Shown here piece after piece: positions 36,199-45,251 of a DNA stretch of 64,000 nt. The stretch spans positions 186,001 to 250,000 of the forward strand of contig NZ_JAJUXI010000005.1 in the NCBI RefSeq assembly GCF_021390515.1, written 5' to 3'. The DNA comes from Dyadobacter sp. CY326. GTDB lineage: Bacteria > Bacteroidota > Bacteroidia > Cytophagales > Spirosomataceae. Every line of letters begins with the position of its first letter. The stretch's first letter is position 1. The notes below the pieces were generated by a model. The model was given only the letters and a program-made list of their open reading frames with translations. It did not search any database and was not told the origin of the DNA. A program made the translations under genes and the position numbers.

Positions 36199-38151
36199 AT
36201 GGATCGCAATCAGGTTATGAATAACATTTCATCAGATATTACGAGCTTAGTGCACCTGGAGCGGACCAGAATATTGGTCGTTGATGATCATGCGGATACG
36301 CTCAGATACATTGAATTAATGCTGACTCGTGATTACGAAGTGGTGACGGCAATCAACGGCATTATGGCGCTTGAAAAATTACGCGAAACATTGCCGGCGC
36401 TTGTTGTAAGTGACGTGACCATGCCAGAAATGGACGGGTTACAGTTGCTGAAAGAAATCAAAAAAGATCCTTACAGTGCGCACATTCCGGTTATTCTGCT
36501 CACTGCCAACGCGGGTGAGGAGGCCAAAATCGAAGGATTTGAGGCTGGTGCGGACGATTATATTGTAAAGCCGTTTTCGGAAAAAGAGCTCCGCGCTCGC
36601 GTAAAAGCACAGATCAAACTGGTGAAGACCAGATCCCATATTGAAAAACAACTCAGTAATCTCTTCGAACAGGCGCCGGTTGCCATTGGCGTTTTGAAAG
36701 GGCCGTTGCACGTTGTCGAGCTGATGAACCCAATGGCGCTGAGCATATTAGGCAGAACGCAGGAGGAAATTTTACATAAACCATTTGCCCAGGTCTTGCC
36801 GCAAATGAAGGAACAGGGCGTTGAGGAAATTTTAAATTATGTGTTTAACACGGGTAAGCGACGCGTTACCGAGGAAATGAAGCTGGTCAATTACAAAGGC
36901 GGCAATCCCAAAATTACGTATCTCAAACTGATTTATGAGGCACAGCAGAATTCGGAGGGCATTGTAACCGGCGTTATGATCGCGGCATTTGACATTACGG
37001 ATCAGGTGAACTCGAAGCGGATCAGTGATGAGAGCGACGCCAATCTAAAACTGATATTGGAGAACATGCCGCACATGTCCTACATTGCCGATCCACACGG
37101 ATATCTGACCTATTATAATCGACAGTTTTACAATTACACCGGACTCAATCCGGAGATTGCACTTGGCCTCGGCTGGACGACAATGGTGCATCCCGACATG
37201 CTCGACGTTGTTAAGCAACGCTGGCACGAATCCATCACCACGGGTTGCGATTATGATTCCAATTTTTTGATAAAACGGGCGAGCGATGGTGCTTACCGCT
37301 GGCATTTGTCGCGCGCAACGGCGCTTAAAGGAGAAAACGGACAAATTATGCAATGGGTTGGAACGCTTACAGACATTCACAGCCAGAAAATGTTTGCGCA
37401 GGAATTGGAGCGGAATGTGAAGGAGCGGACGAGAGAGCTGAGACAAACCGTTGCCCAGCTTGATCAGTTTGCTTATGTCGCTTCCCATGACTTGCAGGAA
37501 CCGCTCAGGAAAATCAGGACATTTTCGTCCATGTTGAGAGAAAACATTGATCCCGAAAAGAGTCTGGTTTATTTTGAAAAAATAGAATCTTCTGCCAGCC
37601 GAATGACCGAACTCATCAATGATGTGCTGTCTTACAGCAGGTTAAGCAGCAGCGAAGCGCTCTTTAAGCCGGTTGATCTGAACCTGATTTTTGAGAAAGT
37701 AATGATGGATTTTGAACTGGCGATCAACGAAAAGAACGCCGTCGTCCATTGCGATCCACTTCCTATCATTGAAGCTATTCCATTGCAAATGAATCAGTTA
37801 TTTGCCAATTTGATTGGAAATTCACTGAAATTCTGCTCAGCGTCTCCCGTGATCGAGATCAAGTCGCAGATCGTTTACACAACCAATGCAAAAGCGCTGC
37901 AAAGTTCGACTCCTAAGCCCATGTTAAAACTGGTTTTTCAGGATAACGGCATCGGTTTTAAGGCTGAAAACAAAGAAAAAATATTTCAGCTGTTTCAAAG
38001 ATTGCACGGACAGGCCGAATACAAAGGCACCGGCATAGGGCTGAGCTTGTGCAAGAAAATTGCCGAGGGTCACAAAGGAAACATTAGCGCCGAATCGCAA
38101 TATGGCAGCGGGGCTACATTTACGGTTCATCTTCCCTTGAAGCACGAATGA
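36199..38151 (+). CDS. Hybrid sensor: receiver - PAS - PAS - histidine kinase
   Basis: 650 residues, cytoplasmic. An N-terminal receiver domain (about 23-140) has the acidic pair D29-D30, phospho-acceptor D72, T102 and K124. Two PAS domains follow (about 155-275 and 280-400; the second carries the typical FYNYTGLNPE and RWHLSRATAL, then a PAC-like end). A HisKA domain (about 415-485) has the phosphorylated His430 in YVASHDLQEPLRKI, and a HATPase domain closes the protein (FANLIGNSLKF, DNGIGF, GTGIGLSLCKKIAEGH). The receiver at the N-terminus means its output is probably tuned by an upstream kinase, or it works as a phytochrome-like relay. It ends 9 bases from the convergent response-regulator gene. 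Confidence 0.93.
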   Translation: MDRNQVMNNISSDITSLVHLERTRILVVDDHADTLRYIELMLTRDYEVVTAINGIMALEKLRETLPALVVSDVTMPEMDGLQLLKEIKKDPYSAHIPVILLTANAGEEAKIEGFEAGADDYIVKPFSEKELRARVKAQIKLVKTRSHIEKQLSNLFEQAPVAIGVLKGPLHVVELMNPMALSILGRTQEEILHKPFAQVLPQMKEQGVEEILNYVFNTGKRRVTEEMKLVNYKGGNPKITYLKLIYEAQQNSEGIVTGVMIAAFDITDQVNSKRISDESDANLKLILENMPHMSYIADPHGYLTYYNRQFYNYTGLNPEIALGLGWTTMVHPDMLDVVKQRWHESITTGCDYDSNFLIKRASDGAYRWHLSRATALKGENGQIMQWVGTLTDIHSQKMFAQELERNVKERTRELRQTVAQLDQFAYVASHDLQEPLRKIRTFSSMLRENIDPEKSLVYFEKIESSASRMTELINDVLSYSRLSSSEALFKPVDLNLIFEKVMMDFELAINEKNAVVHCDPLPIIEAIPLQMNQLFANLIGNSLKFCSASPVIEIKSQIVYTTNAKALQSSTPKPMLKLVFQDNGIGFKAENKEKIFQLFQRLHGQAEYKGTGIGLSLCKKIAEGHKGNISAESQYGSGATFTVHLPLKHE

Positions 38152-38160
38152 TGCGATTCG

Positions 38161-38826
38161 CTAAGAATTGGCCTGAGAAAACTCGTCTGTGTCTTTTTTA
38201 TAAATCTCTACCTTCTTGAACAATTCAAGCACATTGGTCACCTGCAATTTCTCGTAAATCCTTGCTTTGTAAGTGCTTACGGTGCTTTCCTTGATGTTAA
38301 GATCAATGGCAATGTCTTTGGTCCACTTGCCGGTTAGCAGCATATCCATGATTTCCAGTTCTCTTTTAGAAAGGATTTCAAGCGGACTTTCGCGCGTCTC
38401 GCGTTCCAGGATCGTGTTGTTGACGAGTTGCGCCTGAACCACGTTGCTAATGTAAGTGCCTCCGTTTAAAACGCAGTTCACGGCTCGCTCCAGATCCTCG
38501 TTGCTGGCATCTTTCGCCAAAAATCCATTCGCACCCGCTTTCACATAATGCAATGCATAAAGCTCCTCTTCCTGCGAAGAAAACACCAAGATCCTGACCG
38601 AATCCTGAATTGCCCTAATCTTGGTTATCATGTTAAAGGCCTCACCACCAGGGATTTTAATATCCAGAATCACGAGATTAAAGTGTCTGGAATGCAGTAT
38701 ATCGAGTGTGTCGGCGAAAGTGCCAGCCTCCACAATGGTTACCGATGGCATAAAATCTTCTATCAGCAACCTTACACCCATTCTCACAATAGAATGGTCT
38801 TCAACCAGTAAAATTGTTTTCATCAA
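38161..38826 (-). CDS. NarL/LuxR-type response regulator
   Basis: 221 residues. A receiver domain (1-125) has phospho-acceptor D55 (LVILDIKIPGG), and a LuxR-type helix-turn-helix (about 150-212) reads LSKRELEIMDMLLTGKWTKDIA and VSTYKARIYEKLQV. It follows the membrane kinase gene by 67 bases on the same strand, so the two are probably partners and cotranscribed. Two ATGs in a row allow a start at 38826 or 38823. Targets are unknown. Confidence 0.94.
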   Translation of the reverse strand: MMKTILLVEDHSIVRMGVRLLIEDFMPSVTIVEAGTFADTLDILHSRHFNLVILDIKIPGGEAFNMITKIRAIQDSVRILVFSSQEEELYALHYVKAGANGFLAKDASNEDLERAVNCVLNGGTYISNVVQAQLVNNTILERETRESPLEILSKRELEIMDMLLTGKWTKDIAIDLNIKESTVSTYKARIYEKLQVTNVLELFKKVEIYKKDTDEFSQANS

Positions 38827-38893
38827 ATCGCTTTTCTCTTTTCCTCAAATGTATCTTATGAACCGAATATACGTAGAACTTTCACTACAACAT

Positions 38894-40201
38894 TTATTTC
38901 TGAAAAATGATGTGAACGCACGCGCCTTGTGCCCCATTCGGCTCCGCAAACAACGTTGCCTGAATTAAAGCACTGGCTTCCTTTACAATTACGAGCCCCA
39001 TGCCAAAACTGTCGGGGTCGAGCTCGGGACTGGGCACTTTTTCATCGCTATTGATCCATTTAATAAGCGCAGGACTCATTCCGGGCCCCGTGTCTTTCAC
39101 CGTCAAATGTAGTTTTTCACGGTGGTCTATATGTGCAACTTCGATGGTGCCGTGATGCGTCACTTTGTTGGCATTATCAATCAAATTATGCAGGATAATG
39201 CTAAGCAATTGGAGGTTATTTTTCAGGATTACGCCCGGTTCAATGCTGTTGATAAAAGTGTTGCTGCTGTTCTCCGCTTCACCCGAAAAAATGGCAAATT
39301 TTTGTTCAATAAGCTCATAGACATCCAGATACACAAATGTTACGCGAATGTTCCGATAGCGAAATTGCGTGTATTCCAGCAAGTTTTTCATAAAATGATA
39401 CAACCGGTAACTCGACTGGCTGATCGCGCGCACAGTTGGCAAATCGGGATGACTTTTGGCAAGCCGCCCGGTTGTGGCCATCAAAAACCGGAGCGGACTT
39501 TTAATGTCATGCGAGATGCTTGCCAGCAGCAATTTTTGGTGCGAATATTCAGTTTGCAGCCTGTTCTGCGAATCTTCAAGAAACGTCAGACTGTCCGTCA
39601 GTTCAATGGTGCGGGCATCCAGCGCATTGATTGTCTTGTAAAAAGAATCGAAAAAGAAGTAATTGATAATAAAAAAGAAGGCGAAATTGTGAAGCAGCTG
39701 AATGAAAACCGTCACTTTTTCTGCCTCTCGTGGTCCCCATGGAATGTCGATCCCGAACTGGTTTTCGATAAACATAAAAATAATAAACGGCGCCACGCCA
39801 AGCGCGGAGTAAAATGTCCCCCAGCGGTTGCCTAAGCCGTAGAAAGCATACATGCTGACAATCACAACATATTGCAGTGTAACTAGGTGAAAGCCGTGTT
39901 CGAACAAGAAAAGATTCGTCAGAATAATGCCCTCAAAGACCAGAATGGCAATGTGGATGGCCTTTTTCCAATTGAGCCCGAGATATAACACCAGATAATA
40001 AAGACCGATTATCCCGAGCAGACAGGCAACGCGCCTGATTTGAAAGGTGTGCCCTTCGGCAATGTAAAGCGCGAGCAATATGGTTGTGGTTACGAGCCGG
40101 AGATGAAGCGAGTATGTTAAGACTTTAATGCGTGCAATATTGAGGACATTCGTTTCCTCAGCTAATTGTTTCCTTACCGGCCAATCAAGAATGGATCTCA
40201 T
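38894..40201 (-). CDS. Membrane sensor histidine kinase
   Basis: 435 residues. Five to six membrane helices at about 35-185 (for example LVTTTILLALYIAEG, YYLVLYLGL, LHNFAFFFIINYFFF) form a sensor with almost no periplasmic domain. After a coiled linker (about 190-222) comes HisKA with His231 (LLASISHDIKSPLRF), then a HATPase domain with LIDNANKV, DTGPGM and FGMGLVIVKEA. It probably senses something in or at the membrane and phosphorylates the NarL-type regulator at 38161-38826. A possible -7 box, TACTTTTG, lies at 40338-40345 on its strand, but without a good -33 partner. Confidence 0.92.
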   Translation of the reverse strand: MRSILDWPVRKQLAEETNVLNIARIKVLTYSLHLRLVTTTILLALYIAEGHTFQIRRVACLLGIIGLYYLVLYLGLNWKKAIHIAILVFEGIILTNLFLFEHGFHLVTLQYVVIVSMYAFYGLGNRWGTFYSALGVAPFIIFMFIENQFGIDIPWGPREAEKVTVFIQLLHNFAFFFIINYFFFDSFYKTINALDARTIELTDSLTFLEDSQNRLQTEYSHQKLLLASISHDIKSPLRFLMATTGRLAKSHPDLPTVRAISQSSYRLYHFMKNLLEYTQFRYRNIRVTFVYLDVYELIEQKFAIFSGEAENSSNTFINSIEPGVILKNNLQLLSIILHNLIDNANKVTHHGTIEVAHIDHREKLHLTVKDTGPGMSPALIKWINSDEKVPSPELDPDSFGMGLVIVKEASALIQATLFAEPNGAQGACVHIIFQK

Positions 40202-40657
40202 TTAATACTAATGTGCGTCACGTTTTGCTAATTCCCAATCAATTTAATCCAAACTATTCTATACAGCGTCATATCTTGGTTTACTTAAAAACCTTCAATA
40301 TCAGCAATTATTTTTTGGGAAGGGAAAACGAAAAGAACAAAAGTATCTAAAAATGATCGTAAATTTTGTAGAGAAATTGCTACAATTTATTTGACACGCC
40401 GCTACATCTAATTTTAACTTTTGATTGTATGTTTGTATATCCTTCTTTGTGTGGTGGTTGTGCAGGCGAGTGGAAGGGTCATCAAAGCATGAACGTATGA
40501 AATACGTTATAAACGTTGAGTATATATTACACCTTCCGGTCCTGCCGTGAAGGTGTTTCGTGTTTAAGGGGACTCTGGTAACTGGACTGGCAATGTGGCA
40601 TTCATGAACGCCTGAGAATTTGAAGAGGAACGGAGAGTAAATATGGTTGAATGTTGC
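40202..40657 (+). other. 456-base intergenic region with several hairpins
   Basis: Holds a small dyad TTGTAG/CTACAA (40366-40385) near the possible promoter of the membrane kinase, a hairpin AACGTA/TACGTT at about 40490-40506 and the longer hairpin at 40529-40556. No credible coding region is present. The 40400-40560 part has the layout of a small plus-strand RNA, treated separately as a hypothesis. Confidence 0.4.
40529..40556 (+). terminator. Hairpin, possible terminator of an unannotated RNA
   Basis: ACACCTTC (40529-40536) pairs perfectly with GAAGGTGT (40549-40556) around a 12-base loop; on the plus strand it is followed by TTTCGTGTTT. No plus-strand gene precedes it, so it would terminate a non-coding transcript starting near 40400, or act on the minus-strand gene ending at 40658. 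Confidence 0.35.
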
Positions 40658-40864
40658 TTAACCTTGCAATTTGTCCTGCGATTGTTTTTTAGATTTTTTG
40701 ACCTGGCCTGGTGTGAACTCACCATTGATCCACCTAACGAAGTTTTTAGACTGAACCTGGTAAACCTGTGCCGACAATGGCTTTAAATCTGATTGTTCAA
40801 TTTCTTTCAAATAATCTGCTAGCAACCTGTTAATTTCTTCCAAATACTTACTCTGTGTCTTCAT
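40658..40864 (-). CDS. Small hypothetical protein with FVRWINGEF motif
   Basis: 68 residues from the ATG at 40864 (a start at 40912 is also open). The N-terminal half is helical and polar (YLEEINRLLADYLKEIEQ), then SAQVYQVQSKNFVRWINGEFTPG and a basic tail (KKSKKQSQDK). The RWINGEFTPG segment looks familiar from small uncharacterised Bacteroidota proteins. The basic end would allow nucleic acid binding, but nothing proves it. It is read alone. Confidence 0.55.
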   Translation of the reverse strand: MKTQSKYLEEINRLLADYLKEIEQSDLKPLSAQVYQVQSKNFVRWINGEFTPGQVKKSKKQSQDKLQG

Positions 40865-41078
40865 GTGTTTTAGTGAAATGAATAAAAAAACTTTTTGTCC
40901 AGTCAACGGCAATTGATTCCCTGCTAACTGGTTGCAAGTATAATTTATTCATTTTAATGAAGTTGTGTTTTTGGGGTGATCGGGCTGTTTGGTTGGGGTG
41001 TAACAACGCCTCGATGGGGGCAAGATTTGAAGCAATCCTGCCCTTTTTCGGGTTTTCCGCTTTTTCCTGAAAATTAGA

Positions 41079-41777
41079 TTATTCCTTGCTGCGTAAATAA
41101 ACGTCGTTGCTGATGGATTCCAGTCTTACTTCCGGACCTCCGCCTTTGAATGTTCCTTCCAGCAGATAGCCGACGATCGGATTTTTCTGTTTTTTATCCT
41201 TGAATACAATGTCCAGATCGGAGTAGACTTCACCGGTAATTGTCTTCATGGCCACATTTGCGCCCTTTCCTTTGGGCCAGCTCATGTCCACATATCCGCT
41301 GATGGTTTTGGCATGAACGGTTGTGACCGCTCCCTGAATGTCAATGTTGCCATTGATGGTTTCCAAATTTAATTGCGCATTTTTCGGCATGAAAACCTGG
41401 TAATTGATTTCGCTGCAAACGTAAATCCGGTTTTTCCCATCATCGCTGCTCCATGAGCTTTTGCTTTCCGGGCAGTCTTCCGCTTGACCCGCTCTGATCA
41501 ATTCTTTATCATAATCGGTGCTGAGCGCCACTTCCTCGCCGGTTGTTTTTTCAGTCACCGTAAGCGCGTCATTGAGTCTGCCCTGGTTAATGGTAACCGT
41601 AATCTTCACCGAAACTTCCGGCTTATCCCAATAGCGCACGCGAATGCTGTCTGCGAATTTCAGGTTTAAGTTGACCGTCTTACCCGCAGTGTAAGGAAGG
41701 TTTTTCTGGATGATTTTCTGCGCAAATGTTGCGTAGCAACTCAATGCGAAAATGAAGGTCAGGACAATGTTTTTCAT
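41079..41777 (-). CDS. Exported DUF4097-like beta-helix protein, paralogue 1
   Basis: 232 residues with a signal peptide (NIVLTFIFALSCYATFAQ). The body repeats the pattern of DUF4097 proteins, short strands with alternating asparagine/glycine turns: LNLETINGNIDIQGAVTTV, AKTISGYVDMSWPKG, MKTITGEVYSDLD. It ends PEVRLESISNDVYLRSKE. A cysteine pair (ECPESKS..., VCSEIN) is present. Last gene of an operon with an ECF sigma factor, its anti-sigma factor and a sister DUF4097 gene. Probably an envelope protein made in response to the sigma factor; molecular role unknown. Confidence 0.85.
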   Translation of the reverse strand: MKNIVLTFIFALSCYATFAQKIIQKNLPYTAGKTVNLNLKFADSIRVRYWDKPEVSVKITVTINQGRLNDALTVTEKTTGEEVALSTDYDKELIRAGQAEDCPESKSSWSSDDGKNRIYVCSEINYQVFMPKNAQLNLETINGNIDIQGAVTTVHAKTISGYVDMSWPKGKGANVAMKTITGEVYSDLDIVFKDKKQKNPIVGYLLEGTFKGGGPEVRLESISNDVYLRSKE

Positions 41778-41801
41778 GGCTAATAATGCTAAATGTGAAG
41801 A

Positions 41802-42581
41802 TTATTTTTGCTTGCGGATGTAAATGTTTCCGCTAATTGTATGCAGATTCATTTCAACCCCTCCCCCATTGATGGTCCCTTCAATGTTGCTTCCACCGCC
41901 CACTTTTGACATTCCGTCCTTGGTGCTTTTGATGCCGAGGTCAAAGTCGGTGAACATTTCTCCGTTGATCGAGCGCAGTTTCAGGTTTGACTTCACAACT
42001 GCCGGAAGCGACACGTCCACGACACCGCTTATCGAAGAAATCGCCGTCGGTTTTTGCTGGTTAAGATTTGAAAAAAGTGCTTTGATTTCGCCGCTCGTTG
42101 TGTTTGCAACCACCGGCCCGGTCACATTGTTCAGATCGATGTCCGCATTGTTGGTGCGCACTTCCAGATCGCCGTCCACATTGCTGATGCTCACTGCCGA
42201 GCCGCCCTGCCAGTTGGTTTGCGTGTAAAGGATCGATGCCCTTTTTGGAAGCTTCACCGTGTATTTCACCGATTTGCGGGTTGCCTTCTCAATTTTCAGC
42301 CCGCCCGCTTCCGGTGTCACTGCTAGTCCAATGCCCGAGTTGTCAACAGCCGCGTAATAAATCGGTTTCAATCCTTTTGCCCGTTCTGGCGGGCCTTCAT
42401 AACCGGAGGATGCGGTTATAATCACATCGTCACCGCCATGGCCTTCAATTTTGACATCGCCAGCGCCCATTTCAAAAGTCACTTTCCCTGCACCAGCAGG
42501 CAATTTTGTTTTGTATTCCTGTGCATTTGCAGAAAGTGCAAGGCATAGCAATCCCGCACCAATTAAGCGTATTGTTTTCAT
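41802..42581 (-). CDS. Exported DUF4097-like beta-helix protein, paralogue 2
   Basis: 259 residues with a signal peptide (MKTIRLIGAGLLCLALSANAQ). Same architecture as its neighbour: VTFEMGAGDVKIEGHGGDD, ISNVDGDLEVRTNNADIDL, SSISGVVDVSLPA, LRSINGEMFTDFDLGI and a matching end, VEMNLHTISGNIYIRKQK. The two lie 24 bases apart and probably arose by duplication. Both follow the anti-sigma gene, which suggests they are part of the response it controls. Confidence 0.87.
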   Translation of the reverse strand: MKTIRLIGAGLLCLALSANAQEYKTKLPAGAGKVTFEMGAGDVKIEGHGGDDVIITASSGYEGPPERAKGLKPIYYAAVDNSGIGLAVTPEAGGLKIEKATRKSVKYTVKLPKRASILYTQTNWQGGSAVSISNVDGDLEVRTNNADIDLNNVTGPVVANTTSGEIKALFSNLNQQKPTAISSISGVVDVSLPAVVKSNLKLRSINGEMFTDFDLGIKSTKDGMSKVGGGSNIEGTINGGGVEMNLHTISGNIYIRKQK

Positions 42582-42617
42582 GGTAATAAATATAAATAAT
42601 GGATAAAATTCTGTTAA

Positions 42618-43388
42618 TCAGGCATCTGCACGCAAGCGCGTGATGCCTTCTTCGGCTTTGAGCCGGACCACATCGAGGACATCTCGGTTGTTGGCGATTT
42701 GCATAAATTGCGCTTCGGCACGTTTTTCCTTGATTGAAACGAGCGATTCAATGAGCGAAATCTGCACATTAGGATCGGACTGGATCGCCAGCGATTGAAT
42801 AAGCGCCTCGCTTATGCCGGGTTCACTCTGAAAGTGCAGCAACGCCTGACAAGCGGCAAGACGAACATTCACATTCGGATCAAAATTCAGCGTATTAATC
42901 AGCAACTGGGTGATATCCGTGTCAACCTGGGCCATATCATAGCTTTGATTGACCGCCAAGATCCGCTCACTGGCTGAGGTCACATTCATTTGTTCAAATG
43001 CAAGCACTTTCTTCATCTCATTTGCCGAAGCTTCCGCTCCGGATGAAGCCACATTCGGATTTCCCACAAACTTCCTCTGCATCAACCAGCCACCTGTAAA
43101 TCCGACGATTAACAATGCAAGCCCTGCCGCAATGCGGACAATCCAGCTTGTGATTTTCCGCACCGGAGTTTGCTGAGGCGGGTCCAGCTGCGCCGCAAGC
43201 TGACTGCTAAAAAGTAATGAAGGATGTTCATTGCGTGTTTCGGTAAAATAATTGAACTGCGCCGCATGGCTTTTCAAATGCTCCGGAACATGCGCGTTTT
43301 GGAAAAAATTTTTCAGCTCCCGCTCCTCTTCCACGGACGTTTCACCATCGTAATATTTTTCCAATAATATCTCAATATCCTGACTCAT
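42618..43388 (-). CDS. Probable anti-sigma factor with C-terminal HEAT repeats
   Basis: 256 residues. Residues 1-50 (DIEILLEKYYDGETSVEEERELK) look like the sigma-binding start of Bacteroidota anti-sigma factors. One membrane helix lies at about 80-105 (SWIVRIAAGLALLIVGFTGGW). The outer part (about 155-256) consists of HEAT-like helical repeats (LNFDPNVNVRLAACQALLHF, QSDPNVQISLIESLVSIKEK). It would hold the ECF sigma factor at the membrane, with the repeats as sensor or docking surface. It overlaps the sigma gene by 17 bases, a sign of translational coupling. Confidence 0.85.
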   Translation of the reverse strand: MSQDIEILLEKYYDGETSVEEERELKNFFQNAHVPEHLKSHAAQFNYFTETRNEHPSLLFSSQLAAQLDPPQQTPVRKITSWIVRIAAGLALLIVGFTGGWLMQRKFVGNPNVASSGAEASANEMKKVLAFEQMNVTSASERILAVNQSYDMAQVDTDITQLLINTLNFDPNVNVRLAACQALLHFQSEPGISEALIQSLAIQSDPNVQISLIESLVSIKEKRAEAQFMQIANNRDVLDVVRLKAEEGITRLRADA

Positions 43389-43890
43389 AGTTGCTTGCTT
43401 TTAAATAACGTTCACGAAGCTTTTGCCGCGCTCTGGACAAGATTGTGCGAATGTTCGCATTGCTCAGCCCCGTAATCTGCTCGATCTCCTCAATTGAATA
43501 TTCTTCTACATCACGCAAATGCATCACGAGCTTATGCTGCTCAGGCAGTTCGTCGATGAGACGATGAATGAGCGCGTGGTCGTCACTGTTTTCGAGCTGA
43601 CGGTGAGGCGAAAGTTCAGCGGCCTGCACGCTGGTCACATCGGCATCATGTTGCATTTTCTGTTTGTGATGCGATTTGAGCCTGTCCAAACATACATTCT
43701 TTGTCATTTGCACAGCCAATGCCTCTATGCTCTGATAACTTTCCAGCTGTTGCCGGTTGGTCCAAAGTCTGAGAAACACATCCTGAATGGCATCTTCCGC
43801 TTCCTCGCGGTTACGAAGAAACATTTGCGCCAGTCGGAACAGGCGGCCTTGCACAGGAAGAATGCGTTGGTTAAAGGCTTGTAAATCCAT
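43372..43890 (-). CDS. ECF-type RNA polymerase sigma factor
   Basis: 172 residues. Region 2 reads RLFRLAQMFLRNREEAEDAIQDVFLRLW and region 4 reads LPEQHKLVMHLRDVEEYSIEEIEQITGLSNANIRTILSRARQKLRE, the helix-turn-helix for -35 recognition, quoted here as landmarks only in part. It lacks extra domains. First gene of the four-gene operon sigma, anti-sigma, DUF4097, DUF4097. Likely autoregulated and released by an envelope signal sensed by the HEAT-repeat anti-sigma factor. Confidence 0.94.
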   Translation of the reverse strand: MDLQAFNQRILPVQGRLFRLAQMFLRNREEAEDAIQDVFLRLWTNRQQLESYQSIEALAVQMTKNVCLDRLKSHHKQKMQHDADVTSVQAAELSPHRQLENSDDHALIHRLIDELPEQHKLVMHLRDVEEYSIEEIEQITGLSNANIRTILSRARQKLRERYLKASNYESGY

Positions 43891-44082
43891 TTCAAAGACA
43901 TAGACGACTCAACAGAAAATACGTTACAAGTTGACGCACTTTTTTTTATTTCTACCTAGCCACCCACTTCACTTCACATAAAAATAAAAACGCTTCGCAT
44001 AATGTGCTGGGGAAAAGATGAGGGGATGGGTTAGTTTTGCTTTTATCAATAAAAATTAAATTTAAAGCTAAAAAAGCCTGAT

Positions 44083-45135
44083 ATGGCCTTTGTTCGGCGA
44101 CTTCTGGATCAATCAAAACTTCCGCTTTCGGTCAGTGAGTTCTGGCGTTATTCATTTGGATATTGGAGCATTTTTGCCGTAATCACCTTTTGGCAGCTTA
44201 CAATGCTCTGGCTCCTCCGGCAGGGATCGTCGATGGGCATGCATGAGGTTTTTATCTGGCTGCTGGACGGACTTTTTTGGTGGTCGACCACGCCATTGAT
44301 CTTGTATGCTTCCCTCAAAATTCCTATCACTTTCAGACTAAGAAAGGAAGGGTTAATGTTGCCGGTTTTTTATCATTTACTCATCGTTACATTTCTGAAC
44401 ATTCTGGTTAACACTTTTCATTACTATATAACCAACCCACTGATGTTTATGGCCATAGGCCAGGCCGTGCCGCTTGAAAAATACATTTTTTCGTTTTTCA
44501 TGGCTTACACAAGCAGCTTTGGGCAATATATGTTGCTCGTGGTCGGCTTCAACAAGGTTTCGTACATCTATATGTATCAGGAACTGAAGCAACAGCATTT
44601 TGAGACGGAACTCAAAAATGAGCAGCTCCGCGGACAATTGGCCAATGCGCAGTTGCAATCATTGAAAATGCAGCTTAATCCGCACTTTCTGTTCAACACG
44701 CTACACGCTGTGGTGAGCCTGATGATCAAGAACGACATTCGCAAAGCGACGCAAATGATCACTACATTGAGCGATCTTTTGCGTGCTGTGCTGGTCAACC
44801 AGAAAGCGGATTTTATTCCTTTGCAGGAAGAATTGAAACTTACGCGCCAATATCTGGACATTCAGCAGATCCGGTTTCAGGATCGCCTGAAAGTGCAATA
44901 CAACATTGATCCTGCCTCCGAACTTTGCCCGCTGCCGCAACTTATTTTGCAGCCATTGGTCGAAAATTCTGTGACGCACGGCATTTCAGATCTTACAACC
45001 AATGCACTGATCAGCATAACGACTTGTATGGGAACGGATGGACTGAAAATTGAAATTGCCGACAACGGAATCGGGGCCAATCAGCGCAAAAGCAGTCGAA
45101 TGGCATGGGAATGGGGCTGGAAAACACCGTTTTGA
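44083..45135 (+). CDS. LytS-like sensor histidine kinase, C-terminus frameshifted
   Basis: 350 residues as read. Four membrane helices at about 22-165 precede a coiled linker and the His_kinase domain with the phospho-acceptor H201 in LNPHFLFNTLHAV. The HATPase region reaches LQPLVENSVTHGI and IADNGIGA, then at about residue 338 turns into KSSRMAWEWGWKTPF and stops at 45135. The plus-one-base frame continues with the expected GMGMGLENTVLRLEQAYGE up to a TGA at 45251 that overlaps the next gene's ATG, so one base appears to be missing near 45091-45099. Activity depends on whether this is real or a sequence error. Confidence 0.85.
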   Translation: MAFVRRLLDQSKLPLSVSEFWRYSFGYWSIFAVITFWQLTMLWLLRQGSSMGMHEVFIWLLDGLFWWSTTPLILYASLKIPITFRLRKEGLMLPVFYHLLIVTFLNILVNTFHYYITNPLMFMAIGQAVPLEKYIFSFFMAYTSSFGQYMLLVVGFNKVSYIYMYQELKQQHFETELKNEQLRGQLANAQLQSLKMQLNPHFLFNTLHAVVSLMIKNDIRKATQMITTLSDLLRAVLVNQKADFIPLQEELKLTRQYLDIQQIRFQDRLKVQYNIDPASELCPLPQLILQPLVENSVTHGISDLTTNALISITTCMGTDGLKIEIADNGIGANQRKSSRMAWEWGWKTPF

Positions 45136-45251
45136 GGCTTGAACAAGCTTACGGCGAAAAAGCAAAGCTTATTTTTGATCAACCAGCCGAAGGCGGCACC
45201 ATTGTTACACTTCACATTAACGGGCAACCCAAAAACAAAATCACCAAATGA
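45099..45251 (+). pseudogene. Out-of-frame C-terminal end of the LytS-like kinase
   Basis: Reading in the frame of base 45099 gives NGMGMGLENTVLRLEQ and then EGGTIVTLHINGQ to TGA at 45249-45251. This is the G2 box and last strand of the HATPase domain that the upstream frame lacks. The stop overlaps the response-regulator start as ATGA, the usual junction for this gene pair, which supports the continuous ancestral gene. Confidence 0.75.

Noticed and set aside
45099..45251. Programmed frameshift producing two kinase forms
   Set aside because: No slippery run or downstream pseudoknot is evident near 45095; a simple base loss or sequence error is the plainer reading.
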